Made by a program: the position numbers and the translations under genes. A stretch of DNA of 18,805 bases, from positions 1 to 18,805 of the forward strand of contig JBLHWU010000130.1 in NCBI GenBank assembly GCA_047629355.1, written 5' to 3'. Of the stretch, positions 7,994 to 14,895 are shown in pieces. Origin of the DNA: CAYUNA01 sp047629355. Lineage in GTDB: Bacteria; Bacteroidota; Bacteroidia; Chitinophagales; Saprospiraceae. The notes under the pieces were generated by a model. It saw only the letters and a program-made list of their open reading frames with translations. It ran no database searches and was not told the DNA's origin. Positions within the stretch are counted from its first letter, which is position 1, and each line of letters starts with the position of its first letter.

Positions 7994-8153
7994 GTAGGTG
8001 ACCTTAAATAATCGACACTTTTGACAGCCGATATTTTTTGTTTAAGAAATTTAAAAAATCCTTTAATAATCCCTTTATTGAATGATTTTTAAGTTTCTTA
8101 AACGGAGATATAGCCCTGTCTAAAAGTGTCGATTATTTGGGGTCACCTACTTA
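7991..8153. repeat. ~163-bp imperfect palindromic element B
   Basis: Terminal arms of 31 bases pair almost perfectly: AAGTAGGTGACC at 7992-8003 with GGTCACCTACTT at 8141-8152, continuing inward through AATAATCGACACTTTT with two mismatches between. Inner arms TTTAAGAAA / TTTCTTAAA and AAAAATC / GATTTTT fold round a centre near 8072. The inner core is nearly the reverse complement of that in element D (11781-11835). It abuts element C, sharing the bases at 8151-8153. Confidence 0.85.
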
Positions 8154-8319
8154 AGTAACGCGTAGTAATTAATCAAGTAATTTTATAAACATCTTTTTCC
8201 GTTATTTTTCCCTTAAAAATGTCTTCAATAACACTGGCTATTCAAGAATTTTTAAAGAAAAACTATCGAAAAAATCTTGTCTAAAAATTTTATCTGATTA
8301 ATTACTACGCTTTACTTAA
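8151..8319. repeat. ~169-bp imperfect palindromic element C
   Basis: 25-base terminal arms (TTAAGTAA then GCGTAGTAATTAATCA, one variable base between) at 8151-8175 match the inverted right end 8295-8319 with a single mismatch. Inside, CTTAAAAATGTCTTCAATA pairs imperfectly with TATTCAAGAATTTTTAAAG about a centre near 8235. The tetranucleotide CTAC flanks both ends, which may be a target duplication or chance. The right arm contains the stop codon and last lysine codon of the gene at 8312-9064. Confidence 0.85.
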
Positions 8320-9064
8320 CTACTCTAAATGACCGCTTAGCGGTTACAAATTTCCCTTTTTCTTGAATATTAGCAACAATTGTAAAAATACCACCCGCCT
8401 TCGCTTTTTTCGCTATTTTTTTTAAGTCCATCGAAACTCCTTCCCGACTTTTTGCTTGAATAACTCGGTTCTTTTTTTCAAAAATAAACGTAATTTCTTT
8501 TACGAGCGCATCATTCCCGTATACATCCCGAACATTGACGCCATCGTTGATATTTTGATGTAAATCTTGTGCAGAAATCGTTGTTCCTTTCAAATGTCCC
8601 CAAGTGATATTATAGCTATCAGTTATGGTGGTTTCTGCCTTTTTTAAAAAAAACTGAATGGGTAAATTGAGTTTGACTTTAATTTTTTGCTCATCTTCAA
8701 CACCTGCTTCCCAGTGCGGCATTTGATTTAAAACGGCTAAGGCAGCGGCTCCACAGCCACCACCAATGTCCATTAAAACGGAAGGCTGCATAACGTGCCC
8801 ACGCTCATCTATAATAAAACTGACATAAACTGTACCTTCAATTTCTGCTTCGCGCGCTTCCGTAGGATATTTTAAATGTTGAGAAATAAAGCGCACTAAT
8901 TTGGTATTAGAACAGTTATTTTTCTTGTCAGAACCGTTTTCAAAGTCTTGACAACCAGTAAAATAAGGCATTTGGTCAGCATGAGTCAGTACAGATTCAT
9001 TTTGCGCAGATAAGCAGTAGGAAAAGGAAATGATTGTTAAAATCGTTTGTGTAATTTTTATCAT
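8312..9064 (-). CDS. Secreted TonB C-terminal-domain protein
   Basis: A 250-residue protein with a signal peptide (hydrophobic to about residue 18, cleavage near LSA/Q). Residues about 55-140 form a TonB C-terminal domain: YPTEAREAEIEGTVYVSFIIDERGHVMQPSVLMDIGGGCGAAALAVLNQMPHWEAG, then LPIQFFL. It has no uncleaved N-terminal membrane anchor or proline-rich spacer, so it is unlikely to be a working ExbB/ExbD-driven TonB; periplasmic or outer-membrane stand-alone versions are common in Bacteroidota with unclear roles. Residues 150-250 form a second beta-rich domain (ITFIFEKKNRVIQ, KAGGIFTIVANIQ) loosely like repeat domains near GldM C-termini, a weak resemblance only. It lies 153 bases downstream of recO on the same strand. 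Its stop codon is provided by palindromic element C. Confidence 0.7.
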   Translation of the reverse strand: MIKITQTILTIISFSYCLSAQNESVLTHADQMPYFTGCQDFENGSDKKNNCSNTKLVRFISQHLKYPTEAREAEIEGTVYVSFIIDERGHVMQPSVLMDIGGGCGAAALAVLNQMPHWEAGVEDEQKIKVKLNLPIQFFLKKAETTITDSYNITWGHLKGTTISAQDLHQNINDGVNVRDVYGNDALVKEITFIFEKKNRVIQAKSREGVSMDLKKIAKKAKAGGIFTIVANIQEKGKFVTAKRSFRVVK

Positions 9065-9217
9065 AGTCTTGTTGCGAGATGTCAGAGGTGAGCAATCAGA
9101 AGTCAGATTTGACTATGAAATTGAACTTGAATCTGGGTTTTAAAAGAGATAACGCTTTATAAAGTCGAAAATATTATGCCGAATTGTAATGGACCAAACT
9201 AAAAAGCCAAAGAACAA

Positions 9218-9943
9218 TCACGACATCACTATTTCCAAAATGGCGTGTGCATTAATCTTAGGGAAATTCTCAATGTGTAGCGCATAGAAATCTAAAATAC
9301 TTTCTAAAAGTTCTTTTCTAATGGGGCGTGTCATTTTTATGTCATGACATTGTTCGCGGGGTTTTTCTAATAATTGACTAAAAAGGATACTCAACTCTTC
9401 ATTTAAAAATAGCGGATGTACTGGCGGTACTTCCATAAAGATACCTTCCTGCATATCAAAAAATGGTTCTTCTTCACTAACGTGACCACTGGGCTCGAAA
9501 CCTAAGAAAGCCGTTAATTGTGTCATAAAATGCAGGTGCAAATTTGCAATCGACTGTTCCGTCGTATCTAAAAATTGAATTTGGTCAAAAATGAAATCAA
9601 ATAATGCAGGATTCTCTTCAGATTCGCTAATCGTTTTGCGGGCAACTTCCGCAATAAACAAACCAACTGCCCCCTTCTGTACATTAAACGGAATGGATTT
9701 AAAAACGACCGCTGGTTTTATCTCCTTTATGCGCGTCAATGTCTTGTCATCCCGATGATAAACCACCAATTCAACCAAGGACATCACTTGCAATAAACTA
9801 GGGTTGACCCGCGATTTTTTGGTGCGGACACCGCTAATCAAATAAGATCGAAGCCCTTTCGCTTCGGTGTAAATATCCGCAATTACACTCGTTTCGGAGT
9901 ATTTCTTGGTGCGAAAAATAATACCTCTGGTTTTGATTAGCAT
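9218..9943 (-). CDS. recO: DNA repair / recombination mediator RecO
   Basis: This 241-residue cytoplasmic protein matches RecO. It has an N-terminal OB fold beginning MLIKTRGIIFRTKKYSETSVIADIYTEAKGLRSYLISGVRTKKSR, then LLQVMSLVELVVYHRDDKTLTRIKEI. A helical C-terminal domain follows, with LFIAEVARKTISESEENPALFDFI and the FLGFEPSG segment. RecO binds ssDNA and SSB and, with RecR, loads RecA at gaps. The zinc-finger cysteines of many RecO proteins are absent (only one Cys, in EQCHD), which is usual for Bacteroidota. Start ATG 9943 fits the family N-terminus. It is probably transcribed ahead of the TonB-domain gene, though 153 bases separate them. No clear -33/-7 pair is visible upstream. Confidence 0.93.
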   Translation of the reverse strand: MLIKTRGIIFRTKKYSETSVIADIYTEAKGLRSYLISGVRTKKSRVNPSLLQVMSLVELVVYHRDDKTLTRIKEIKPAVVFKSIPFNVQKGAVGLFIAEVARKTISESEENPALFDFIFDQIQFLDTTEQSIANLHLHFMTQLTAFLGFEPSGHVSEEEPFFDMQEGIFMEVPPVHPLFLNEELSILFSQLLEKPREQCHDIKMTRPIRKELLESILDFYALHIENFPKINAHAILEIVMS

Positions 9944-10152
9944 GGGGTAAAGTTCTGTTTTTTTTATGGGAAAGTAGTCAAGAGTCTAAGAAAAGTTTCA
10001 AACGCATCTGAGTGTCCCTACATTCAAGATTTACTACAATTTTATACAAGGATTAGTTTTTTTTACACAAATATTTTAGCACACAAAGACTTGAACATGT
10101 ATATATCTATTCGCTACTTTTTTACAAAATGCTTGTTAAAATGGTAAAATCA

Positions 10153-10183
10153 TTGCGAAAATTCGCTGAATCTGCTATTTTTG
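10153..10183 (+). promoter_or_regulatory. Candidate Bacteroidota promoter ahead of the XRE/ScfR gene
   Basis: ATTG (TTG 10153-10155), 20 bases, then TATTTTTG at 10176-10183 fits the -33/-7 consensus (TTTG-N17-23-TAnnTTTG). Only five bases separate the box from ATG 10189, so the transcript would be leaderless or nearly so. A second pair (TTG 10091-10093, TACTTTTT 10115-10122) stands just before the in-frame ATG 10129, so start-site choice and promoter choice are linked. Confidence 0.4.
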
Positions 10184-10188
10184 CACCA

Positions 10189-11679
10189 ATGAAAATTAAA
10201 AACAACCATTTACGGATTATTTTTGGCTTGAAAGTCAAACAGTTGCGGCAAGAAAAAGGGCTATCTTTCAAGCAAATGTCGGAGGCGTCAGGGATGTCTA
10301 TTTCGTATTTGAATGAAATAGAGAAGGGAAAGAAATACCCAAAAGAAGAGAAAATCGAAGCGATTGCAAAAGTACTGGATGTCACGCAAGAGGAGTTGGT
10401 GTCGATGAATTTGCCGCGTGAGTTAGGACCTTTAGGCGACCTATTGAACTCCAATTTTTTAAATGAATTGCCACTTGATTTGTTTGGAATTGAGTTGACG
10501 AAAGTCGTCGAAATCATCGCCAACGCACCCAAGCGGGTAGGGGCTTTTATTTCAACCTTAGTGGATTTGAGTCAAAATTATGCTTTGGCGGAGGAGAATT
10601 TTTATTTTGGTGTTTTGCGGTCTTATTTAGAAATGCACGACAATTTTTTTGGAGAAATAGAGGATGAAGTAGACCGTTTTACTAAAAAGTACAAAGTGCC
10701 GACGCGAGGTAAAGTTTCCGTGGAATTATTGGCTAAATTGTTAAAGAAAAATTTCAATTATACGATTGATGAAGAAGGTTTATCTGATTATCAAGAGCTA
10801 AAAGATTTGCGTTCCGTGTACGTACCAAATAAGAAAAAATTGTTAATGAATGGTGGCTTGACTGACGTTCAAAAAGCATTTCAGTATGGTAAAGAATTGG
10901 GATTCAATGATTTAGAGCTTAGAGATAGAGCAAATACGTCCTCATTGGTTCGAGTCGAAAGTTTTGAAGAAGTGCTGAATCATTTCAAAGCCAATTATTT
11001 TTCCGCGGCCCTGTTAATCAATCGGCATACTTTCAATGAAGATATGGAAGCCTTTTTCAATCGCCCAAAATGGGACGGTGAGGCGATTACCAAATTGATG
11101 GATAAATACCAGGCTTCCCCCGAAATGTTGCTCCAAAGAATGACTAATTTATTACCGAAATACTTTAATTTAAACAAAATTTTCGTCCTAAGATTCATTC
11201 ACACACCTGTGGATAATACCTATATTATAGATAAAGAACTGCATTTGCATCATCGGCATCATCCGCATAGTAATGGTTTGAACGAGCATTATTGTCGGCG
11301 TTGGTTGGCGGTTTCTTTGCTCGAAGATTTATATGGAATGCAGAATGAAGGAAAATATACGGGCACAATTGTCGGGGCACAAATTTCCAAATATTACGAT
11401 ACGGATGACGAGTATTTTTGCATCACTTTTGCCCGCCCTGCCTATCCGAGTCCTGATAAAAATGTCAGTGTCACAGTTGGTATTTTGTTGGATGAAAACT
11501 CGCGGGCTAAAATTCGATTTCTCAATGACCCTTCTATCACCCGTCGAATAGTGAACAAGACTTGTGAACGTTGCCCAATTATAGACTGTAAAGAAAGGGC
11601 TGCCCGTCCGCGTGTAGTACAAGCTAAAAATTATCGAAAAAAAGTAGATAATGCATTGAAGGAGTTACTAGGACAATAA
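10189..11679 (+). CDS. XRE-family regulator with degenerate IrrE domain (ScfR/RamB-like)
   Basis: A 496-residue DNA-binding regulator. Residues about 15-70 form an XRE helix-turn-helix (LRQEKGLSFKQMSEASG, then SISYLNEIEKGKKYP, KVLDVTQEELV). The middle is an IrrE/ImmA-like domain ending SFEEVLNHFKANYFSAALLIN, but the metalloprotease HExxH site reads KELGF (235-239), so both histidines are lost. The C-terminal part resembles the short-chain fatty acyl-CoA regulator domain of RamB-like proteins, with its Cys cluster CERCPIIDC (C459, C462, C467). Known relatives sense acyl-CoA and control acetate/propionate metabolism; the ligand here is inference. ATG 10189 was preferred because upstream ATGs (10129, 10141) add a tail not typical of the family. 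It stands alone, between spacers. Confidence 0.8.
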   Translation: MKIKNNHLRIIFGLKVKQLRQEKGLSFKQMSEASGMSISYLNEIEKGKKYPKEEKIEAIAKVLDVTQEELVSMNLPRELGPLGDLLNSNFLNELPLDLFGIELTKVVEIIANAPKRVGAFISTLVDLSQNYALAEENFYFGVLRSYLEMHDNFFGEIEDEVDRFTKKYKVPTRGKVSVELLAKLLKKNFNYTIDEEGLSDYQELKDLRSVYVPNKKKLLMNGGLTDVQKAFQYGKELGFNDLELRDRANTSSLVRVESFEEVLNHFKANYFSAALLINRHTFNEDMEAFFNRPKWDGEAITKLMDKYQASPEMLLQRMTNLLPKYFNLNKIFVLRFIHTPVDNTYIIDKELHLHHRHHPHSNGLNEHYCRRWLAVSLLEDLYGMQNEGKYTGTIVGAQISKYYDTDDEYFCITFARPAYPSPDKNVSVTVGILLDENSRAKIRFLNDPSITRRIVNKTCERCPIIDCKERAARPRVVQAKNYRKKVDNALKELLGQ

Positions 11680-11718
11680 ATTTCTGTAGTTGCTGAACAT
11701 CTTTTTTACTCATCCCTT

Positions 11719-11887
11719 TTATTAGACTTGTTACCCTTTAATAAATACTCGTCTGAAAATATCTTTTTCCACTATTTTCCTTTAAAAAATCATTCAATAG
11801 AGGTATTATTAAACGATTTTTTAAATTCCTTAAAAAAATGACTATTCTAAAATGATTAATTTATTTTGCCTTAGCGACAGTTGATTT
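11719..11887. repeat. ~169-bp degenerate palindromic element D
   Basis: TTTAAAAAATC (11781-11791) pairs perfectly with GATTTTTTAAA (11815-11825), centre near 11803. Beyond this the arms pair only loosely and the outer limits are estimated from the length of the other copies. The reverse complement of 11781-11835 is nearly the core of element B (AATTTAAAAAATC, TTTAATAAT, TATTGAATGATTTTT in order). On the plus strand it also lines up with element C through ATCTTTTTCC, TTCAATA and TGATTAATT. Confidence 0.65.
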
Positions 11888-12018
11888 TTCTGATTTCTAC
11901 GACTATTTTTATGCCCAAATTTTAGATGGAAAATTAAACACTAATACTTTCTCTGGCGTACAAAGTGCGTTTAGTTATTTGAAATAAGCAATAAGAATTG
12001 GTCGTTTTTGTTAAAATT

Positions 12019-12050
12019 TTTGTAAAAAATTGACTTTTAACATATCTTTC
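12019..12050 (+). promoter_or_regulatory. Candidate promoter for the T9SS cargo gene
   Basis: TTTG at 12019-12022, a 20-base spacer, and TATCTTTC at 12043-12050 (7 of 8 positions of TAnnTTTG) give good Bacteroidota spacing. The leader would be about 85 bases. Confidence 0.4.
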
Positions 12051-12140
12051 TGCATCTTTAAGATAAAAAAGAATGAAATTTGCAAGTAATGGAATAGAGA
12101 GTGAAAATTAATAATTCACAAAAGGTTAAAACGAAATGAC

Positions 12141-12569
12141 ATGAAACGATACTTACTTTTTACAATTGCGTTGATTTTAGGCGGATATTTGACGGCACAA
12201 ATTGCACCGATGGTAACTTCAACAGCTACTGAAGTAAACGAAAATTACGAATACTACCATGATGATTGCGAGGACGAAGATGAGGAAGATTTTGAGGAGT
12301 TTGTAGCATTCGAAGAAGAGCGAGAAGAACCGTTACGTATTTACCCAAATCCAACGATGGAATATATTTCTGTCACCGAAAATTCCAGTGTTGCTTACTT
12401 ATATGTATACAACATTATTGGTCGCCGAGTGAAGGCATTTCCAGTTTTCAGTGGTGTTCAGTATAGTCTACGAGATTTGCCCGATGGGATGTATTTGGTG
12501 AGTATGGTGGACGCAGAAGGACAGGTTTTGAAAACAGTGCGGACGAGCAAGATGGTGCCACGACCATAG
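12141..12569 (+). CDS. Small acidic secreted protein with T9SS type A sorting domain
   Basis: A 142-residue protein with three parts: a signal peptide (cleavage near LTAQ, residue 20); a linker whose residues 41-63 contain 16 Asp/Glu; and a type A Por-secretion C-terminal domain from about 66 (LRIYPNPTMEYISV, YLYVYNIIGRRVKAF, YSLRDLPDGMYLVSMVDAEGQVLKTVRTSK). Such domains guide cargo through the outer membrane by the type IX system and are then removed or exchanged for surface attachment. There is almost no cargo between signal and sorting domain, only about 45 acidic residues with one Cys (C43). The released part could be a cation-binding peptide, or the gene could be a shortened remnant of a longer one. 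It is monocistronic, with a strong terminator 18 bases after the stop. Confidence 0.85.
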   Translation: MKRYLLFTIALILGGYLTAQIAPMVTSTATEVNENYEYYHDDCEDEDEEDFEEFVAFEEEREEPLRIYPNPTMEYISVTENSSVAYLYVYNIIGRRVKAFPVFSGVQYSLRDLPDGMYLVSMVDAEGQVLKTVRTSKMVPRP

Positions 12570-12586
12570 AGTTATAAAAATAGCAT

Positions 12587-12628
12587 AAAAAAACGTGCTG
12601 GAGCATTATCGGTTTCAGCACGTTTTTT
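12587..12628 (+). terminator. Intrinsic terminator after the T9SS cargo gene
   Basis: An A-tract, CGTGCTG, a 15-base loop, CAGCACG and a run of eight T form a perfect 7-bp stem extended by the A/T tracts. It would work in both directions. Confidence 0.92.
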
Positions 12629-12637
12629 TTGTTTGGG

Positions 12638-12698
12638 CAGTGGACTTTAGTCCACAGTGCAATGGTTATTTCTACAATGTGGACTGAAGTCCACTGTC
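12638..12698. repeat. Nested GTGGACT-nn-AGTCCAC palindrome pair
   Basis: Two copies of a 16-base palindrome, GTGGACTTTAGTCCAC (12640-12655) and GTGGACTGAAGTCCAC (12679-12694), have 7-bp arms and 2-base loops. The outer context CAGTGGACT ... AGTCCACTG also pairs across the whole unit, so it can fold as two small hairpins or one long one. This is the layout of REP/BIME-like intergenic repeats. It lies between a terminator and the broken barrel gene's start, ending 19 bases before that ATG. Confidence 0.75.
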
Positions 12699-12716
12699 CT
12701 ATGACAATCTATTTCA

Positions 12717-13808
12717 ATGAAAAAATATCTACTTTTTCTTTTTCTTGGAATTTCGCTCTTTTTAAATGCACAAACAGACACCATTCCTAAGAAAGAACCG
12801 CTTCTGAAAAAGAGTAGTTTTATCGCTTTACCGCTTGTTTTTTATACACCAGAAATGCGTGTGGGTGGTGGAGCATCATCAATTTATGCCTTTCGATTTC
12901 GGAGAAATGGAGAAGATACGAAGCCTTCACAGGCTCAATTAGGCTTTGCTTATACGCAAGAAAAACAGATTTTAGCTTACCTTCCTTTTCAATTATATTT
13001 AAAAAATCAGGAATGGTTTTCTTATGGAGAATTAGGGTATTTCCGCTACGTCTACCAATTTTTTGGTATTGGAAATGATACTAACGAAGCCGATAAAGAA
13101 GCTTACGATGCCAACTCCACGCATTCGGTTGAATGTTTTAAAAAAGGTAACGCCGAAAGTTTATGTCGGCGCGCGCTATTGGTATGATGATTATAAAATT
13201 GAAAATAGAGACTCTTCGGGAATGCTTTTTAACGATAAAATTACTGGGCAAAATGGCGGCATTATCTCTGGTTTGGGCTTAGTCGCTAATCGAGATTCGC
13301 GCAATCAAGTTTTTTATCCAACGATAGGGGGGGCACGGATGTAGTGCTGTATTTTAATCAAAAAAGACTGGGCAGTGATTTTAATTTTATCCGTTTTTCA
13401 GTGGATGCAGCGCAATATTTTAAAGTGGGTAAAAATGGCGTTTTTGCAGCTAATGCCTTTACCGAATTGGTTTTTGGCGACCCACCATTTCAGCAATTGG
13501 CGTTTATTGGCGGGTCAAAAAAGCTATGTGGCTTTTTTGAAGGACGTTATCGCGATAAAAAGTTATGGCTATTGCAAGCAGAGTATCGACAGTGGATTTG
13601 GAAATTTATTGGGGGTACAGTTTTCGTAGGAGCGGGGAGTGTTGCGCCTGAATTAAAGGATTTTACAGACAGAAAAGTGCATCTTGCCTTTGGTGCAGGA
13701 TTGCGGGTTCGATTAAGTAAAAAGGATAAAATTAATTTAAGAATTGATGCGGGCTTTGACGAGCATTTTAATTTGTTGCCCTATGTTACTGTTGGAGAAG
13801 CTTTTTAA
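12717..13808 (+). pseudogene. BamA/TamA-like outer-membrane barrel gene broken by two frameshifts
   Basis: Three pieces read as one protein of about 364 residues. The first has a signal peptide (MKKYLLFLFLGISLFLNAQ), then VFYTPEMRVGGG and YGELGYFRYVYQFFGIGNDT. The second has RIRLNVLKKVTPKVYVGARYWYDDYKI and NQVFYPTIGG. The third has LGSDFNFIRFSVDAAQYF, GFFEGRYRDKKLWLLQAEYR and a barrel end. This matches POTRA-less Omp85/BamA-like barrels of Bacteroidota. Frame changes occur near 13113-13117 (consistent with two lost bases in an expected DANFPRIR region) and in a 7-G run at 13327-13333. The family's conserved Arg before G-F/Y reads Cys (TGT at 13527-13529). The first shift is not in a long homopolymer and a motif residue is lost, which favours true decay; sequencing error at the G-run remains possible. 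Confidence 0.8.
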
Positions 13809-13839
13809 AATTTTACCTTATTTACGGGCTTTTTGATAT

Positions 13840-14676
13840 TTAGATACGCTCACTGACCAATATTCCTCGTGGTACAAAATTACAGCGCATCCAGGTCGGA
13901 ATTTCGTCGCCACTTTCAGAAATAAAAGTAATCGTACCACTATCCAAAGCTTTATAAACCCAGGTGTGCGCCTTACCTTCGCCACTGATATAGGAACCAA
14001 ATCGAAGGATATATTCAACTTTCCAACCATCTTGTACCCGGCGCAATTGAATGTCATTTCCACCTGCTTTCGGAATCCCCAGATCAATCTCGGTGATGCC
14101 TTCGACATTGTAAAATTCATTAGCCAAGGCTGCCATATTTAGGGGTTCTTTCGACCGAATAGTAATCGCATCCTGCGTATCATCCCATTGAACATGCTTC
14201 TCAATAATGAGGTCATAATCGTCCAACAAATCGTTGATGTCGTCGCTTGAAGTTTCACTGATGCCCTGTCGAAGCGGTTCCGCCCATTCAACTGTTTTGT
14301 CAAAAATAACAACAAAGTGGTCAATAGACGGGTCTGGGAAAGTATGAACATTGCATTTCTCAATGGATTTTGCCGTCTCGTTTCCAAGATAAATACTCGA
14401 TAAAATATTGTAGAAACTTTCGATGTTTTGACGTGGAATTGGAATCCTTTGGTAGCGCAAATCCTCTTGCTCTGCATTTAAACGTAGCGCAAGTCGCGCA
14501 GCATCACGGCGGAATTTTCGCTCCAACCGCTTGGGAATCTCCGTCTGAGATTTGTCGTGCGTTAAACTCACAAATTGTGCTTTGCCTTGTGCCAATACCT
14601 CATTGTCAGGCAGCAGCAGAATCATGCTAACCGCAAGCGTAAAAGTGATTTTAGGTAATAAGTAACGAAGCTTCAT
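13840..14676 (-). CDS. Secreted protein of unknown function
   Basis: I do not recognise this 278-residue protein. It has a signal peptide (hydrophobic about 8-24, cleavage near VLAQ at 30) and no lipobox. The mature part begins basic and helical (PKRLERKFRRDAARLALRL), with IPRQNIESFYNILSSIYLGN resembling a repeat-free helical segment. An acidic middle follows (SSDDINDLLDDYDLIIEKH). The second half is beta-rich and periodic (AITIRSKEPL, WKVEYILRFGSYISGEGKAHTWVY, GTITFISESGDEIPTWMRCNF). Two cysteines lie far apart. It is probably periplasmic or surface-exposed. It is convergent with the barrel pseudogene (31-base gap) and lies 219 bases downstream of the DUF5723 gene on the same strand, so cotranscription is possible but unproven. 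Confidence 0.75.
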   Translation of the reverse strand: MKLRYLLPKITFTLAVSMILLLPDNEVLAQGKAQFVSLTHDKSQTEIPKRLERKFRRDAARLALRLNAEQEDLRYQRIPIPRQNIESFYNILSSIYLGNETAKSIEKCNVHTFPDPSIDHFVVIFDKTVEWAEPLRQGISETSSDDINDLLDDYDLIIEKHVQWDDTQDAITIRSKEPLNMAALANEFYNVEGITEIDLGIPKAGGNDIQLRRVQDGWKVEYILRFGSYISGEGKAHTWVYKALDSGTITFISESGDEIPTWMRCNFVPRGILVSERI

Positions 14677-14778
14677 TGTAATGCGTTATATTTATTATCC
14701 GGCAAAGTAAGGGCATTCTACATCTTACTTATACTTTTTTTTTGAGAAATGTGACAGCCTGTTTTAACAAGGAAATAG

Positions 14779-14808
14779 AAATATTGATTTTCAAAATATT
14801 GATTTTCA
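14779..14808. repeat. Perfect 15-bp tandem duplication
   Basis: The unit AAATATTGATTTTCA occurs twice in a row (14779-14793, 14794-14808) in the AT-rich gap between the unknown secreted protein and the DUF5723 gene. It is probably replication slippage; no role is evident. Confidence 0.8.
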
Positions 14809-14895
14809 GGTTTTTATGAAAATTTTAAAAGTAAAAAATCTATCTTTTACAACAATTATAAAAAAAGTTAATTTGATTAAATAAAGGTTAAAATC

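Larger units (their letters stand above)
11680..12140. other. 461-base gap between the regulator and the T9SS cargo gene
   Basis: The left part holds palindromic element D (about 11719-11887). The right part is AT-rich and contains a promoter candidate at 12019-12050. No open frame here looks coding, and no T-tailed terminator for the regulator gene is evident. Confidence 0.5.

Noticed and set aside
7985..8320. A complete insertion sequence after gldJ
   Set aside because: Inverted repeats are present but there is no transposase frame between them; the structure is two short palindromes.
8312..9064. A functional TonB energy transducer
   Set aside because: It has a cleavable signal peptide, and lacks an N-terminal membrane anchor, a proline-rich spacer and exbB/exbD neighbours.
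12638..12698. GTGGACT repeats as a CRISPR fragment
   Set aside because: Only two palindromic units facing each other with a 23-base centre; there are no regular spacers and no cas genes.
14779..14808. Tandem 15-mers as iterons or a CRISPR start
   Set aside because: Two copies with no spacer and no origin-related gene nearby; simple slippage is enough.
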